From a virus: a stretch of DNA of 64,000 nt. The stretch covers positions 62,001-126,000 of the IMG/VR virus record IMGVR_UViG_3300013307_000671. One strand, 5' to 3'. Positions 53,357 to 61,083 of this stretch are shown in pieces. The position numbers and the translations under genes were made by a program. The notes under the pieces are model-generated. The model was not told the origin of the DNA and did no database searches. It saw only the letters and a program-made list of their open reading frames with translations. How positions within the stretch are numbered: the first letter of the stretch is position 1; each line of letters opens with the position of its first letter.

Positions 53357-53385
53357 AGTATAGGCTTTAATGACAACAATAGCAA
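53357..53385 (-). promoter_or_regulatory. promoter for 52678-53313
   Basis: -35 TTGCTA (53380-53385), 17 bp with TTGTTGTCATTAA, -10 TATACT (53357-53362), downstream TTTTTATTGAAACG. A model example of the class. Confidence 0.9.
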
Positions 53386-53404
53386 GCTTTTTATCACATT
53401 AAAC

Positions 53405-53427
53405 AAAAAAACCGCCCGGAGGCGGCT
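53405..53427 (-). terminator. UCCG-loop terminator after 53439-53726
   Basis: GCCGCC(UCCG)GGCGGU followed by seven T. Confidence 0.9.
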
Positions 53428-53438
53428 TTTATCTCTTA

Positions 53439-53726
53439 TCAAACAAGCTCATTCAGGCTCTCGATGATTCGGTATTTCTGAGCAAAGCTTCGAGTCGTCA
53501 GACTAAGCGCCGTTCTGTGCCAAATCACTTCTGACATTACGCCTTCTTTTTCAGCAAAGGTGCGCAGCTCCAGAAAACCATCTTCACTGATATAGCCTGC
53601 GCAAAGCGATTTATAATTCTCTCCCTGAAAATAAAACTCTTTCAGGTCTTTGGTTTTCTTGTTTACATTGAACTTTTCAATCAGCTCACTCAAAGTTAGC
53701 TCATATTTTACAGGCGTTTTATTCAT
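53439..53726 (-). CDS. unknown protein, 95 aa
   Basis: GAGGAAG precedes the ATG. KYELTLSELIEKFNVNKKTK at the start, then alpha/beta. Second gene behind 53759-54031. Confidence 0.7.
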   Translation of the reverse strand: MNKTPVKYELTLSELIEKFNVNKKTKDLKEFYFQGENYKSLCAGYISEDGFLELRTFAEKEGVMSEVIWHRTALSLTTRSFAQKYRIIESLNELV

Positions 53727-53758
53727 GATGTTCTTCCTCTGATTGCTTAGATGTTTTA

Positions 53759-54031
53759 TTAAATTTCAAAAGCGTCTGGATAAGTGCGTTCAAGAACAGT
53801 TTCACATAAAGAAAAATCTACATACTTTTCTTTGAGGAAAAGTTTTGCTTCTTCTACACTTTTGAAAGTATATGACACATAACAACTTTCATCACTACGC
53901 GGATCACCAGAAAAATATTTACACACTTTCCAAAAACTAAAAAGTCCAAGAAAAACTTTCTTTTCTTCTACAACGTAATACTGCTTATTAAAGCTTTCAT
54001 CTGTAACATGCAGAATTCTGAATTCTTTCAT
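53759..54031 (-). CDS. unknown protein, 90 aa
   Basis: Aromatic-rich alpha/beta protein (KKVFLGLFSFWKVCKYFSG about 24-42). First gene of a two-gene unit. Confidence 0.7.
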   Translation of the reverse strand: MKEFRILHVTDESFNKQYYVVEEKKVFLGLFSFWKVCKYFSGDPRSDESCYVSYTFKSVEEAKLFLKEKYVDFSLCETVLERTYPDAFEI

Positions 54032-54075
54032 TTTTTACGTCTCTTTAAAGTTTAATCACCCGTTTCAATAAAAAC

Positions 54076-54104
54076 AGTATAGGTTTTAATGACAACAATA
54101 GCAA
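54076..54104 (-). promoter_or_regulatory. promoter for 53759-54031 and 53439-53726
   Basis: -35 TTGCTA (54099-54104), 17 bp with TTGTTGTCATTAA, -10 TATACT (54076-54081), downstream TTTTTATTGAAACG. Confidence 0.9.
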
Positions 54105-54125
54105 GCTTTTTCTTACCACATTAAA

Positions 54126-54147
54126 CAAAAAAGAGGCCTGAGCCTCT
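54126..54147 (-). terminator. orphan second terminator
   Basis: GAGGC(UCAG)GCCUC followed by six T, 40 nt beyond the terminator of 54211-54789 with no gene between them. Confidence 0.75.
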
Positions 54148-54187
54148 TTCTTTTTTTTCTTACTAGATTACAACAGTTTATTAAAAC

Positions 54188-54208
54188 AAAAACCGCCCGG
54201 AGGCGGCT
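54188..54208 (-). terminator. UCCG-loop terminator after 54211-54789
   Basis: GCCGCC(UCCG)GGCGGU followed by TTTTTG. Confidence 0.9.
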
Positions 54209-54210
54209 TA

Positions 54211-54789
54211 TTATTCAGCTTCTTTTGAGAAAAACTCTTCTAATGAAAACACTTTTCCTAAAGCATTAAAAGGCTTCAACTTAGGCTCATCCCCCGAATG
54301 AAACTCATATCCAACTATCTCATCCACTTTAAAATACGCCCCCAGCATTGAATAAAAAGGAATTTCCCTATCTGAGCTTAATAACTCATAAGCTTTCTGC
54401 AGCTCAGCCTCAACTGCAGCTTTGCTCTCGCCCCACACTATTCTATAACCAGGCGGTAAATAAGAACGTTGCGTTCCTATAGAAGCCTCTACCACGAAGC
54501 ACTCCAAATCATCTTTCGACACCAACTCAACTAATATTGGCTTATAGCATGACCACAAATCATTAAATTTGTCGTAAAAGAAAAAATTCTTCTCAGGAAA
54601 TTCCTGACCCTCAAAAACAAACTCAGAACAATCATGTTGATTTTTATTAAGTTTATCAACATAATCGTCCATCGCGTAAAATAAACGTTTCTTGAAATCT
54701 TCTACATCTTTAACAGCAAAAAGAAGATCACAGGCAGAAAAATCATGTTGAAATGAATTGCAACCTGATGGTGATAGCAAATAATGCAT
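54211..54789 (-). CDS. unknown protein, 192 aa
   Basis: ATG at 54789 with GAGG; the frame to 54996 crosses promoter and neighbour's terminator. Acidic, Phe/Tyr-rich, no motif. Single-gene unit. Confidence 0.75.
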   Translation of the reverse strand: MHYLLSPSGCNSFQHDFSACDLLFAVKDVEDFKKRLFYAMDDYVDKLNKNQHDCSEFVFEGQEFPEKNFFFYDKFNDLWSCYKPILVELVSKDDLECFVVEASIGTQRSYLPPGYRIVWGESKAAVEAELQKAYELLSSDREIPFYSMLGAYFKVDEIVGYEFHSGDEPKLKPFNALGKVFSLEEFFSKEAE

Positions 54790-54819
54790 AACTGATACCT
54801 CATTAATATAAGTTTTTTT

Positions 54820-54848
54820 ATTATAGTTTTTTTCAGCATGCAGTACAA
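54820..54848 (-). promoter_or_regulatory. promoter for 54211-54789
   Basis: -35 TTGTAC (54843-54848), 17 bp, -10 TATAAT (54820-54825); no TTGTC word. Confidence 0.7.
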
Positions 54849-54862
54849 TATTCTTCAACAAT

Positions 54863-54884
54863 AAAAAACCGCCCGTAGGCGGCT
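54863..54884 (-). terminator. UACG-loop terminator after 54893-55336
   Basis: GCCGCC(UACG)GGCGGU followed by six T; the only UACG example. Confidence 0.9.
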
Positions 54885-54892
54885 TCTTTTTA

Positions 54893-55336
54893 TTAATCTC
54901 GTTCACTATATGCGTAATCAAGCTGCCCAGCCAACTCTTCCGGCTCCCAAGCAACATGGTCGCCCTGGTCTTCGATAATCCCTTCTGGATCAACAAAACT
55001 CACCGATTTATAACCGGGGAATCCCGCATCAACCACATCCTCAAAGCGGATTTCCATACGGCCTGACTCAGCCAAATATGTGCTTGTCTGACCTTCTTTG
55101 TCAACGTTATGAATCACTCCGTTATCATCAACAAAGACATACTTGCCTTTAAGATGGTCAGCAATACTCTCCATCGCTGCAGCTACTGATCCAAACACCG
55201 GATAAACGCCTGAATCAATCTCAATATTTTCTTCCGACACCTTCACTTTCTCAGAAGATAAAGTGATCGTATCGCTATCAGCAAAATAAGTGTGAATCTG
55301 CGTATTTTCCAGCACAAAAAATAAAGGACTCATCAT
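54893..55336 (-). CDS. unknown acidic protein, 147 aa
   Basis: ATG at 55336 with GAGG 8 nt upstream. Very acidic, beta-rich. Single-gene unit. Unknown. Confidence 0.75.
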   Translation of the reverse strand: MMSPLFFVLENTQIHTYFADSDTITLSSEKVKVSEENIEIDSGVYPVFGSVAAAMESIADHLKGKYVFVDDNGVIHNVDKEGQTSTYLAESGRMEIRFEDVVDAGFPGYKSVSFVDPEGIIEDQGDHVAWEPEELAGQLDYAYSERD

Positions 55337-55372
55337 AGCCACTTCCTCAGCAATCTCAGTTTCAATACAGAT

Positions 55373-55401
55373 AGTATAGATTTTTATGACAACAAAAGCA
55401 A
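55373..55401 (-). promoter_or_regulatory. promoter for 54893-55336
   Basis: -35 TTGCTT (55396-55401), 17 bp with TTGTTGTCATAA, -10 TATACT (55373-55378), downstream TGTATTGAAAC. Confidence 0.85.
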
Positions 55402-55423
55402 GCTTTTTAAAAGCGACTTAAAT

Positions 55424-55459
55424 GAAAAAGCTCTCCTTTAAAATACAAAGCGAGAGCCT
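55424..55459 (-). terminator. terminator after 55470-55823
   Basis: GCTCTC/GAGAGC stem with a long loop, followed by TTTTTC. Confidence 0.6.
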
Positions 55460-55469
55460 TTCTATAATC

Positions 55470-55823
55470 TTATTCGCAGTCCTGCAAAATGGTTAAATGC
55501 TCTTCAAGACTTCCTTGAATATCTATCTTAAATAACTCCCCTTCAATCTCCGCAAAGATATAAGGCGCACTATGCCTGCTGCTATAATAAATACCATATC
55601 CTTTGAAAACCAATGTGCTATATGCGTAAACTTCCAGATACTGAAGATCTTCTTTATTTAATGGCTTACGATCTTTTTTTATGAAGGAAATATTATGACG
55701 GCAGCTAATCTCACCTTTATCACCGACTTTTATATTCCAGCTATTGATAACATCAATGTTATCATGCGAAATCTCTTTTAACATCACACCATTACTTGCG
55801 AAGATCATAACTTTGTTTTTCAT
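55470..55823 (-). CDS. unknown beta-rich protein, 117 aa
   Basis: AAGGAT precedes the ATG. Many short strands, one FIKKDRKPLNKED loop also resembling IKKDRKPW of 33981-34565. Second gene behind 55873-56226. Confidence 0.7.
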   Translation of the reverse strand: MKNKVMIFASNGVMLKEISHDNIDVINSWNIKVGDKGEISCRHNISFIKKDRKPLNKEDLQYLEVYAYSTLVFKGYGIYYSSRHSAPYIFAEIEGELFKIDIQGSLEEHLTILQDCE

Positions 55824-55872
55824 TTTTAATCCTTAAGTTAGCTGCCCATAGCATAGAGCATCAGATGTTTAG

Positions 55873-56226
55873 TTAAAAAAATTCGTTTTCAGCTCTGATT
55901 TCAAGCTCTTTGAAATAACCTGTCCGGTCAAGCTTCTGATAAGCCTCTGAGCCATACGCCGGATCAATCTCGTTCCAGTGTGCCAGATTCAACGCACCAC
56001 CGTTATCCAGATGCGCCGTTATCTTATCAATACGCTTTTTCTGAATATCTGAAATCTCTTCCAGGCTCATCATTACCGTTGTTAAATCCGAATCGTTCAG
56101 AGCAAAACGACGACCTTCAACATCCTCAGCAACAACAATAACTGATGTTTCTACCACTTTACCACCATCTTCGTTAAAACCATTCTCAAAGAGGTAATCC
56201 ATAGTGAAAATATCAAGCTCTTTCAT
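55873..56226 (-). CDS. unknown acidic protein, 117 aa
   Basis: GGAG precedes the ATG. Strand-rich first half (VVETSVIVVAEDVEGRRFAL), helical second half. Unknown. Confidence 0.75.
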   Translation of the reverse strand: MKELDIFTMDYLFENGFNEDGGKVVETSVIVVAEDVEGRRFALNDSDLTTVMMSLEEISDIQKKRIDKITAHLDNGGALNLAHWNEIDPAYGSEAYQKLDRTGYFKELEIRAENEFF

Positions 56227-56253
56227 CGCGATCTCCTGCTTTCAATACCATTG

Positions 56254-56282
56254 ATTATAGCAGAACGCCTTTATTGTCACAA
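56254..56282 (-). promoter_or_regulatory. promoter for 55873-56226 and 55470-55823
   Basis: -35 TTGTGA (56277-56282), 17 bp beginning with the inverted CAATAAA, -10 TATAAT (56254-56259), downstream GGTATTGAAAG. Confidence 0.75.
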
Positions 56283-56292
56283 CCTTTATATG

Positions 56293-56314
56293 AAAAAACC
56301 GCCCGAAGGCGGCT
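56293..56314 (-). terminator. UUCG-loop terminator after 56320-56868
   Basis: GCCGCC(UUCG)GGCGGU followed by six T. Confidence 0.9.
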
Positions 56315-56319
56315 TGTTT

Positions 56320-56868
56320 TTAAGCTTCGTCGTTAAGCTCTAACCAGCTATGATAATGTTTATCATAGCTTTCAATCTCATAACCTTCAAAGCCCTTCTT
56401 ACGCGCATTTTTCATGCCCGCTTTTGTCGCATTGAGCTTATGCCCCAGCGGTGTTCCAACAAAATAGGTTTCAAAACGCAACATCTTGGCACCCAAACCA
56501 TCAGCCAGTTCGAGAACCGCTCCAACGTTATCAAACGTTTTTACTACCTCAGACTTTAATAATACCTCAACACGAATAATCTCAAAGGAGTCCTTTTTGA
56601 AAGGGCCTGGCTTCTCTTCAAGACGACTCAACAAATCATAAATAGCCTTTTCAGCCTCTTTTACTGAGACGAAACGTAAAACTTCATACTCATTTTCATA
56701 ATCATTAATAGCTTGAACCACCAGATCCCAAAAACCTTTCTCACGAAGATAAGCATCAGAAAAATCATGACCGTAATGCTCTACATCCTTTAAAAATAAC
56801 TCAGGACGATTTTTAAGACGCACCACAAAAAACTCTTTATTACCACTCATTTTAATCGCTTTAGCCAT
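56320..56868 (-). CDS. unknown protein, 182 aa
   Basis: GGAG precedes the ATG. Mixed alpha/beta, Lys/Glu-rich. Single-gene unit, no motif recognised. Confidence 0.75.
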   Translation of the reverse strand: MAKAIKMSGNKEFFVVRLKNRPELFLKDVEHYGHDFSDAYLREKGFWDLVVQAINDYENEYEVLRFVSVKEAEKAIYDLLSRLEEKPGPFKKDSFEIIRVEVLLKSEVVKTFDNVGAVLELADGLGAKMLRFETYFVGTPLGHKLNATKAGMKNARKKGFEGYEIESYDKHYHSWLELNDEA

Positions 56869-56918
56869 TTTTACTACTCCAGTAAGATATTAGTAGAATG
56901 CCTTAACTCAATGAAACC

Positions 56919-56947
56919 ACTATACACACTTATGACAACACATTCAA
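56919..56947 (-). promoter_or_regulatory. promoter for 56320-56868
   Basis: -35 TTGAAT (56942-56947), 17 bp with GTTGTCATAA, -10 TATAGT (56919-56924), downstream TTTCATTGAG. Confidence 0.8.
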
Positions 56948-56965
56948 GCTTTTTCTTAAGCCAAA

Positions 56966-56987
56966 CAAAAACCGCCAGTAGGCGGTT
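56966..56987 (-). terminator. terminator after 56997-57845 (loop UACU)
   Basis: AACCGCC/GGCGGUU stem with UACU loop, five T. One of few CCGCC/GGCGG stems whose loop is not UNCG. Confidence 0.85.
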
Positions 56988-56996
56988 CTGTCTGCT

Positions 56997-57845
56997 TTAT
57001 TTCTTTGAGATCCTGCCTCTCTTAAAATCAAGTGTCAGCCCTTCTCCTCGATAATCCTGAAATGTTTTACCATCACTCCTGTTAATCAACAGCAGTGGAA
57101 TCTGCATATAACTCTCTTTCGACTTATGAAAAATATCATGATGCGCCAGCAGAGATGTCATCGAAGCATAACCTACCACCGCACCCACCTTCTCAAACAG
57201 TGAAAAGTATTTTATCAGGCTCTCACGGTCTTCCAGATCCATAAATAAAATATCTGTGTCCCTCAAACTCGCACGGTCCTCTAAAGTCTTTACCTTCCCC
57301 GTTAGACGTCCAAATGTCTGGTTTTCCTTAAAAAGCCTGATATCCCCAATCTGATAGCCAAACGCCTTTATCTCAGAAATCAATAATGCCGTCTTTTCCT
57401 CGTTCGATTCATCCGGGTTAATCAATATGTCCAGCTTCTCAACATCCTCAGCCAAGCCTTCGCTGATAATCTGCTCCATCAAATTTTTAGGGAAACTCAC
57501 CCTTCCATCTTCCAGATAATGATAGCCAAACTCTTCATGATTTTTCTGATAAGCCTTCCTTAAACGCTCACTCTCCAGCTTTCTCACATTTTCCGGCTCA
57601 GCCAGCCTATCCCTTACTTTAGCTAAAACCTTCTTGTATTCCACATCTTCTTGCTCAAGAATGTCTATTCCACCTTCAACATCAATAAGTGCAGCATCAC
57701 CATTTAACACCCGACCTACCTGATACTCATTAATACCCACAAGACACTCCGATAAAGTCTTTTCAGCTTCATCGAAATATCCCTGCAGCATTTTATCACG
57801 CACCATGTTCTGAATCGGATTTGCTCTGGTTTGAAAGTGGCTCAT
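56997..57845 (-). CDS. unknown protein, 282 aa
   Basis: Helical acidic N-terminal half; C-terminal half alternates strands and helices (TALLISEIKAFGYQ..., DILFMDLEDRESLIKYF..., VGAVVGYAS), like a Rossmann-type or receiver-like domain. No catalytic motif recognised. AAAGGA precedes the ATG. Single-gene unit. Confidence 0.78.
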   Translation of the reverse strand: MSHFQTRANPIQNMVRDKMLQGYFDEAEKTLSECLVGINEYQVGRVLNGDAALIDVEGGIDILEQEDVEYKKVLAKVRDRLAEPENVRKLESERLRKAYQKNHEEFGYHYLEDGRVSFPKNLMEQIISEGLAEDVEKLDILINPDESNEEKTALLISEIKAFGYQIGDIRLFKENQTFGRLTGKVKTLEDRASLRDTDILFMDLEDRESLIKYFSLFEKVGAVVGYASMTSLLAHHDIFHKSKESYMQIPLLLINRSDGKTFQDYRGEGLTLDFKRGRISKK

Positions 57846-57873
57846 CTTTTATCCTTATTATTGTTAATACCTC

Positions 57874-57903
57874 ATTATATCACGCTTATGACAACCATAT
57901 CAA
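57874..57903 (-). promoter_or_regulatory. promoter for 56997-57845
   Basis: -35 TTGATA (57898-57903), 18 bp with GTTGTCATAA, -10 TATAAT (57874-57879). Confidence 0.75.
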
Positions 57904-57918
57904 ACCTTTTGGACATAT

Positions 57919-57941
57919 AAAAAAACCGCCCGGAGGCGGCT
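57919..57941 (-). terminator. UCCG-loop terminator after the Nudix gene
   Basis: GCCGCC(UCCG)GGCGGU followed by seven T. Confidence 0.9.
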
Positions 57942-57944
57942 CTT

Positions 57945-58541
57945 TTAAAGACCTTTCTGTGTCATTCCCACTGGAACAAAATCTACAGGCAAAGCATATT
58001 TTTCCGACCAGCCCAACGCATTAATCAGATCAGCTATCTCTTCCTTCACTGTCGAGGCAAAGTTATTCTGAATAAAGTTATCAAATGCTTTCTTATGAGG
58101 ATAGTTCATGAACTGAACAGGCATCACAGCTACCGTCTCACTCATAAAATGCTCAGCATCTGCAGCACCCTTCACAGCCTCAACCATACGCTCTGGAGAA
58201 ACCTCTACCGTCATTAAATGCGTTACCCGGCTCTTAGTCTGGTGAGAAGACACCAACCGCGCAGCAGCAATTTCAGCCTCACTTAATGTCAGGCCAATCT
58301 CTTCCCGACATTCACGGCTTACCGCTTCTTTCAGTGTCTCACCCGACTCAACTTCGCCACCTACAAAACCCTTCACGCCGTCCCAACGCTGCAGCATCAG
58401 CACCAATGGCACCACCGTTTCCCGCGCCTCAGCAGAAAGACCTTCATAATCCTTCCACACCTTACTCTCTGACACCAAAGCCACAAACACCGCTTGCGCC
58501 ATATTTTCAGGATTGCTTCCCAACGCGATTGGCTTAATCAT
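57945..58541 (-). CDS. Nudix hydrolase
   Basis: A 198-residue protein with an exact Nudix box G-x5-E-x7-RE-C-R-EE-I-G-L at residues 62-84, which binds Mg2+ and hydrolyses a nucleoside diphosphate linked to another group. The N-terminal half (about 15-60) gives the strands that precede the box (VFVALVSES..., VPLVLMLQRW). The C-terminal 110 residues are an extension beyond the usual 140-150-residue fold. Start at 58541 (GGAG upstream). Substrate unknown: NTP, NAD-type, ADP-ribose or mRNA cap are all possible. Confidence 0.88.
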   Translation of the reverse strand: MIKPIALGSNPENMAQAVFVALVSESKVWKDYEGLSAEARETVVPLVLMLQRWDGVKGFVGGEVESGETLKEAVSRECREEIGLTLSEAEIAAARLVSSHQTKSRVTHLMTVEVSPERMVEAVKGAADAEHFMSETVAVMPVQFMNYPHKKAFDNFIQNNFASTVKEEIADLINALGWSEKYALPVDFVPVGMTQKGL

Positions 58542-58597
58542 GAAATACTCCAAATAGGTTAGTCTTTTATCCAGCTATACTTTCATAACATCAGATC

Positions 58598-58626
58598 AGT
58601 ATAGCTGCTAATGACAATACTCGCCA
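58598..58626 (-). promoter_or_regulatory. promoter for the Nudix gene
   Basis: -35 TGGCGA (58621-58626, weak), 17 bp with TATTGTCATTAG, -10 TATACT (58598-58603). Confidence 0.6.
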
Positions 58627-58644
58627 GTCTCTTCTTTCAATCTT

Positions 58645-58839
58645 TTAAAATATATCTTCGTTAGTATCCCACCATGATCCACTACTGCGCCCATAATCCG
58701 AACGGCTTTTTTCCTGGACTTCTTTCACTTTTCTCTGATAATCAGCGTCCTTATTAAACCCACCACGATTGGCCTTTCCTACATCTGCCCATCCATCATG
58801 ACTCACGCCATTACGGTCTTTTTTGGATGTCATATACAT
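58645..58839 (-). CDS. small basic protein, 64 aa
   Basis: GAGG precedes the ATG at 58839 (an ATG at 58833 is also possible). Polar, Arg/Lys/Asp-rich, ends SGSWWDTNEDIF. Probably disordered. Unknown. Confidence 0.65.
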   Translation of the reverse strand: MYMTSKKDRNGVSHDGWADVGKANRGGFNKDADYQRKVKEVQEKSRSDYGRSSGSWWDTNEDIF

Positions 58840-58898
58840 TATACTTACCTCTCTATCAAGAAATGGTTTAATCTTATTTTTTCCTACTCAATGAAAAA

Positions 58899-58927
58899 AG
58901 TATACCTTCAACCAATCTTAATGACAA
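58899..58927 (-). promoter_or_regulatory. promoter for 58645-58839
   Basis: TTGTCA as -35 (58922-58927), 17 bp, -10 TATACT (58899-58904), downstream TTTCATTGAG. Confidence 0.75.
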
Positions 58928-58961
58928 CTCATTTTTGCCTTTTATTATTAACTCGATAAAA

Positions 58962-58985
58962 CAAAAAAGCAGCCCGAAGGCCGCT
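58962..58985 (-). terminator. UUCG-loop terminator after 58991-59593
   Basis: AGCGGCC(UUCG)GGCUGCU followed by six T. Confidence 0.9.
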
Positions 58986-58990
58986 TTTCT

Positions 58991-59593
58991 TTACTTCTTC
59001 TCTTTAAGCTCAGCCAGACGCTTCTTATACGCCGCCTTTACCTCATCCCAATCAGGCTTATCACTCACCACAGATCGTGGCTCAAAATCAGGATACGCCG
59101 CCTTACTTTCAGCTTGACGCTCTTTCATCACACCTTCCAGATAAGCGAAATCTTGCTGCATCATCTCAAAGGCGTTCGCTTCCAGCACAAAACCATAGGG
59201 AGCCAGCAGCTCTAACAACTCAGGATTGTTCTTCTGAGCCTTAACCACTTTTGCGTATTCCTTCAACGCATAGTCCAGCGCAGCATACAGCTTAGCCAGA
59301 TACACATAACCTACATCGTTGCGCACGATCACATACGCACAGCCGAAATCTTTTAATACACCCATCAGGGCAGATTTCACATTATGCAGATTATCCATAT
59401 CCTTCGCCATCGCATTCAGACGCTTAGTGAACTTCTGCGTCACCTTCTTCTTCTCAATGTCGTTCTCACCCACCGACACAAACTCACTCTCAAATACCGC
59501 CTGAGAATGCAGCATAAAACGCTCATGACCTACCAGCGCCGCCGCCAACGACAGAACCGCTACCTTCGATGAATCTACAGAAACTTTTGACAT
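58991..59593 (-). CDS. unknown helical protein, 200 aa
   Basis: ATG at 59593; the frame to 59662 contains the promoter. Long helices, basic in the middle and at the end (AAYKKRLAELKEKK). Single-gene unit, unknown. Confidence 0.75.
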   Translation of the reverse strand: MSKVSVDSSKVAVLSLAAALVGHERFMLHSQAVFESEFVSVGENDIEKKKVTQKFTKRLNAMAKDMDNLHNVKSALMGVLKDFGCAYVIVRNDVGYVYLAKLYAALDYALKEYAKVVKAQKNNPELLELLAPYGFVLEANAFEMMQQDFAYLEGVMKERQAESKAAYPDFEPRSVVSDKPDWDEVKAAYKKRLAELKEKK

Positions 59594-59649
59594 TGTTTTT
59601 TCTCTTTTAGTTAAATCATAGCCCGCACAGCAAGCTCTCAGTAAAAACG

Positions 59650-59678
59650 AGTATATCAACAATACGACAACACATCAA
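59650..59678 (-). promoter_or_regulatory. promoter for 58991-59593
   Basis: -35 TTGATG (59673-59678), 17 bp with GTTGTCG, -10 TATACT (59650-59655). Confidence 0.75.
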
Positions 59679-59754
59679 GATAAATCTTTAATGACCAGAC
59701 TCTCTTGAAAAACTTTTACATCCCTCTTTATTTTTCAACCGATCCATTTCTTAA

Positions 59755-59778
59755 CAAAAAAGCCGCCCGGAGGCAGCT
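59755..59778 (-). terminator. UCCG-loop terminator after 59788-60015
   Basis: AGCUGCC(UCCG)GGCGGCU followed by six T. About 75 nt of gene-free DNA lie between it and the next promoter. Confidence 0.9.
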
Positions 59779-59787
59779 CTTTTAATC

Positions 59788-60015
59788 TTATACTTCTACA
59801 TATTGTTCAAATAAATTGCGGTAAACAAGCTTAATATTCCCGCTCTTGTCTTTCAAAATAGCATGACCTTTCTCATCAAATCCTTCAAATGTTACGTTTG
59901 AATAAAAAGCATAACGAACGACCTGACCTACTTTTAATTCAATTTCTTCAGTCTTCGAATTTTTGCTTTTCTTATTACGCACGTTTATTTTAAAAGTCTG
60001 AGCTGCAGTAGTCAT
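59788..60015 (-). CDS. small basic protein, 75 aa
   Basis: GAGGTG precedes the ATG. Basic N-terminus (NVRNKKSKNSK), then a beta-rich part (ELKVGQVVRYAFY...GHAILKD) like a small SH3-type barrel. Single-gene unit. Confidence 0.7.
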   Translation of the reverse strand: MTTAAQTFKINVRNKKSKNSKTEEIELKVGQVVRYAFYSNVTFEGFDEKGHAILKDKSGNIKLVYRNLFEQYVEV

Positions 60016-60043
60016 GTTTTCACCTCATCAGTTTAATGACAAT

Positions 60044-60072
60044 ATTATACCCATTACCATTTCTTAATACAA
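60044..60072 (-). promoter_or_regulatory. promoter for 59788-60015
   Basis: -35 TTGTAT (60067-60072), 17 bp, -10 TATAAT (60044-60049), followed by ATTGTCATTAA. Confidence 0.7.
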
Positions 60073-60087
60073 GCATTATAAAATATT

Positions 60088-60108
60088 AAACCACCCGAAG
60101 GTGGTTCT
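60088..60108 (-). terminator. UUCG-loop hairpin after 60115-60321
   Basis: ACCACC(UUCG)GGUGGU; the T tract is interrupted (TTAATATTTT). Confidence 0.75.
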
Positions 60109-60114
60109 TTTATA

Positions 60115-60321
60115 TTAATGGTATTCTACTTCGCTTACTTTTTCAAAACCCGCCTGAGCAATCGCTTCTTCCATCTGATCAACCGTAACGTTAATCAGTT
60201 TCACCCACATATAACCTTCAGCACAATGAATATTCACCGCAAAACCAAGACGAGTCGCACAACGGATATCCTGACCTTCAGGTTTCTTTACCAGGCAACG
60301 CAGAACTTGAGCTTCTTTCAT
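60115..60321 (-). CDS. small protein, 68 aa
   Basis: Two cysteines in RCATRLGFAVNIHCAEG, alpha/beta. AGAGAG precedes the ATG. Single-gene unit. Confidence 0.7.
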   Translation of the reverse strand: MKEAQVLRCLVKKPEGQDIRCATRLGFAVNIHCAEGYMWVKLINVTVDQMEEAIAQAGFEKVSEVEYH

Positions 60322-60352
60322 TTTTTAATCTCTCTTTTGTTTCGATAAAAAG

Positions 60353-60381
60353 AGTATACGCCTATCACGGATTAATGACAA
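60353..60381 (-). promoter_or_regulatory. promoter for 60115-60321
   Basis: TTGTCA as -35 (60376-60381), 17 bp, -10 TATACT (60353-60358), downstream TTTTTATCGAAAC. Confidence 0.8.
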
Positions 60382-60412
60382 CAATTATTTTACTAAATCG
60401 ATTTCTCATTCA

Positions 60413-60436
60413 TAAAAAAACCGCCCGGAGGCGGCT
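60413..60436 (-). terminator. UCCG-loop terminator after 60444-60977
   Basis: GCCGCC(UCCG)GGCGGU followed by seven T. Confidence 0.9.
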
Positions 60437-60443
60437 TTTTTAT

Positions 60444-60977
60444 TTATTCCTCACGAATCGCATAAGGATCATCGTTATCCTCTAGCTCATCTTCGTCTTC
60501 CTCATCCCAACGGTCATCATCCCAGCTATCATCATCTTCTTCTTCCTGATCAGACCCATCAGTAACAATGGTCAGATGACCGAATGTAAACGTGCCATCT
60601 TCATCACGGTCAACGCGGAAGTCTTCAGGGAAGAGAATCACCTTCGCATGACCATCAGCATCAAGCTTCTTAGCCTGAGCAATCAAATCCGCCGACAGCA
60701 GTTGAACTACGCCAAGAATACCCGCATCTACACTGTATTTGTTGCCAATATTATCAGAATACTGACCATCACCATGCGCCGTGTTCGCGTAAAACGCAGA
60801 AAATACTTTACGACGACCCGCCTTGATATCTACAGCTTTACCATCATTATCAAAACCTAACACCAGATCATCATAAACCTTATCGGTTTTGTCCGTCAGT
60901 AAATAGCACAGATCTCCGACATAATACGTGCCAGCAGGCATCAACGCAGTTTTACGAGCAGTAATCGATACAGTCAT
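60444..60977 (-). CDS. conserved hypothetical (YYVGDLCYLL family) with acidic tail, 177 aa
   Basis: GTYYVGDLCYLL (about 17-28), FYANTAHGDGQY and YSVDAGILGVVQL are the marks of a family I recall from phages and bacteria (G-x-Y-x-VGDPCY ... GDGxY ... DAGLIG), function unknown. The last 35 residues are almost all Asp/Glu, which the paralogue 61084-61503 lacks; such tails mimic nucleic acid in some phage inhibitors. Confidence 0.78.
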   Translation of the reverse strand: MTVSITARKTALMPAGTYYVGDLCYLLTDKTDKVYDDLVLGFDNDGKAVDIKAGRRKVFSAFYANTAHGDGQYSDNIGNKYSVDAGILGVVQLLSADLIAQAKKLDADGHAKVILFPEDFRVDRDEDGTFTFGHLTIVTDGSDQEEEDDDSWDDDRWDEEDEDELEDNDDPYAIREE

Positions 60978-61025
60978 TGTCTTCTCCAGTTAAAATAGTC
61001 AACACGCCTATCTCTCAATAGCAAT

Positions 61026-61055
61026 ACTATAGCACAACTCTTTATAAAATGACAA
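61026..61055 (-). promoter_or_regulatory. promoter for 60444-60977
   Basis: TTGTCA as -35 (61050-61055), 18 bp, -10 TATAGT (61026-61031), downstream TGCTATTGAG. Confidence 0.65.
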
Positions 61056-61079
61056 CAAAAAGGGCTTTTCAGCCCTTTT
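61056..61079 (-). terminator. terminator after 61084-61503
   Basis: AAGGGC/GCCCTT stem, loop TGAAAA, five T. Confidence 0.8.
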
Positions 61080-61083
61080 CTTT

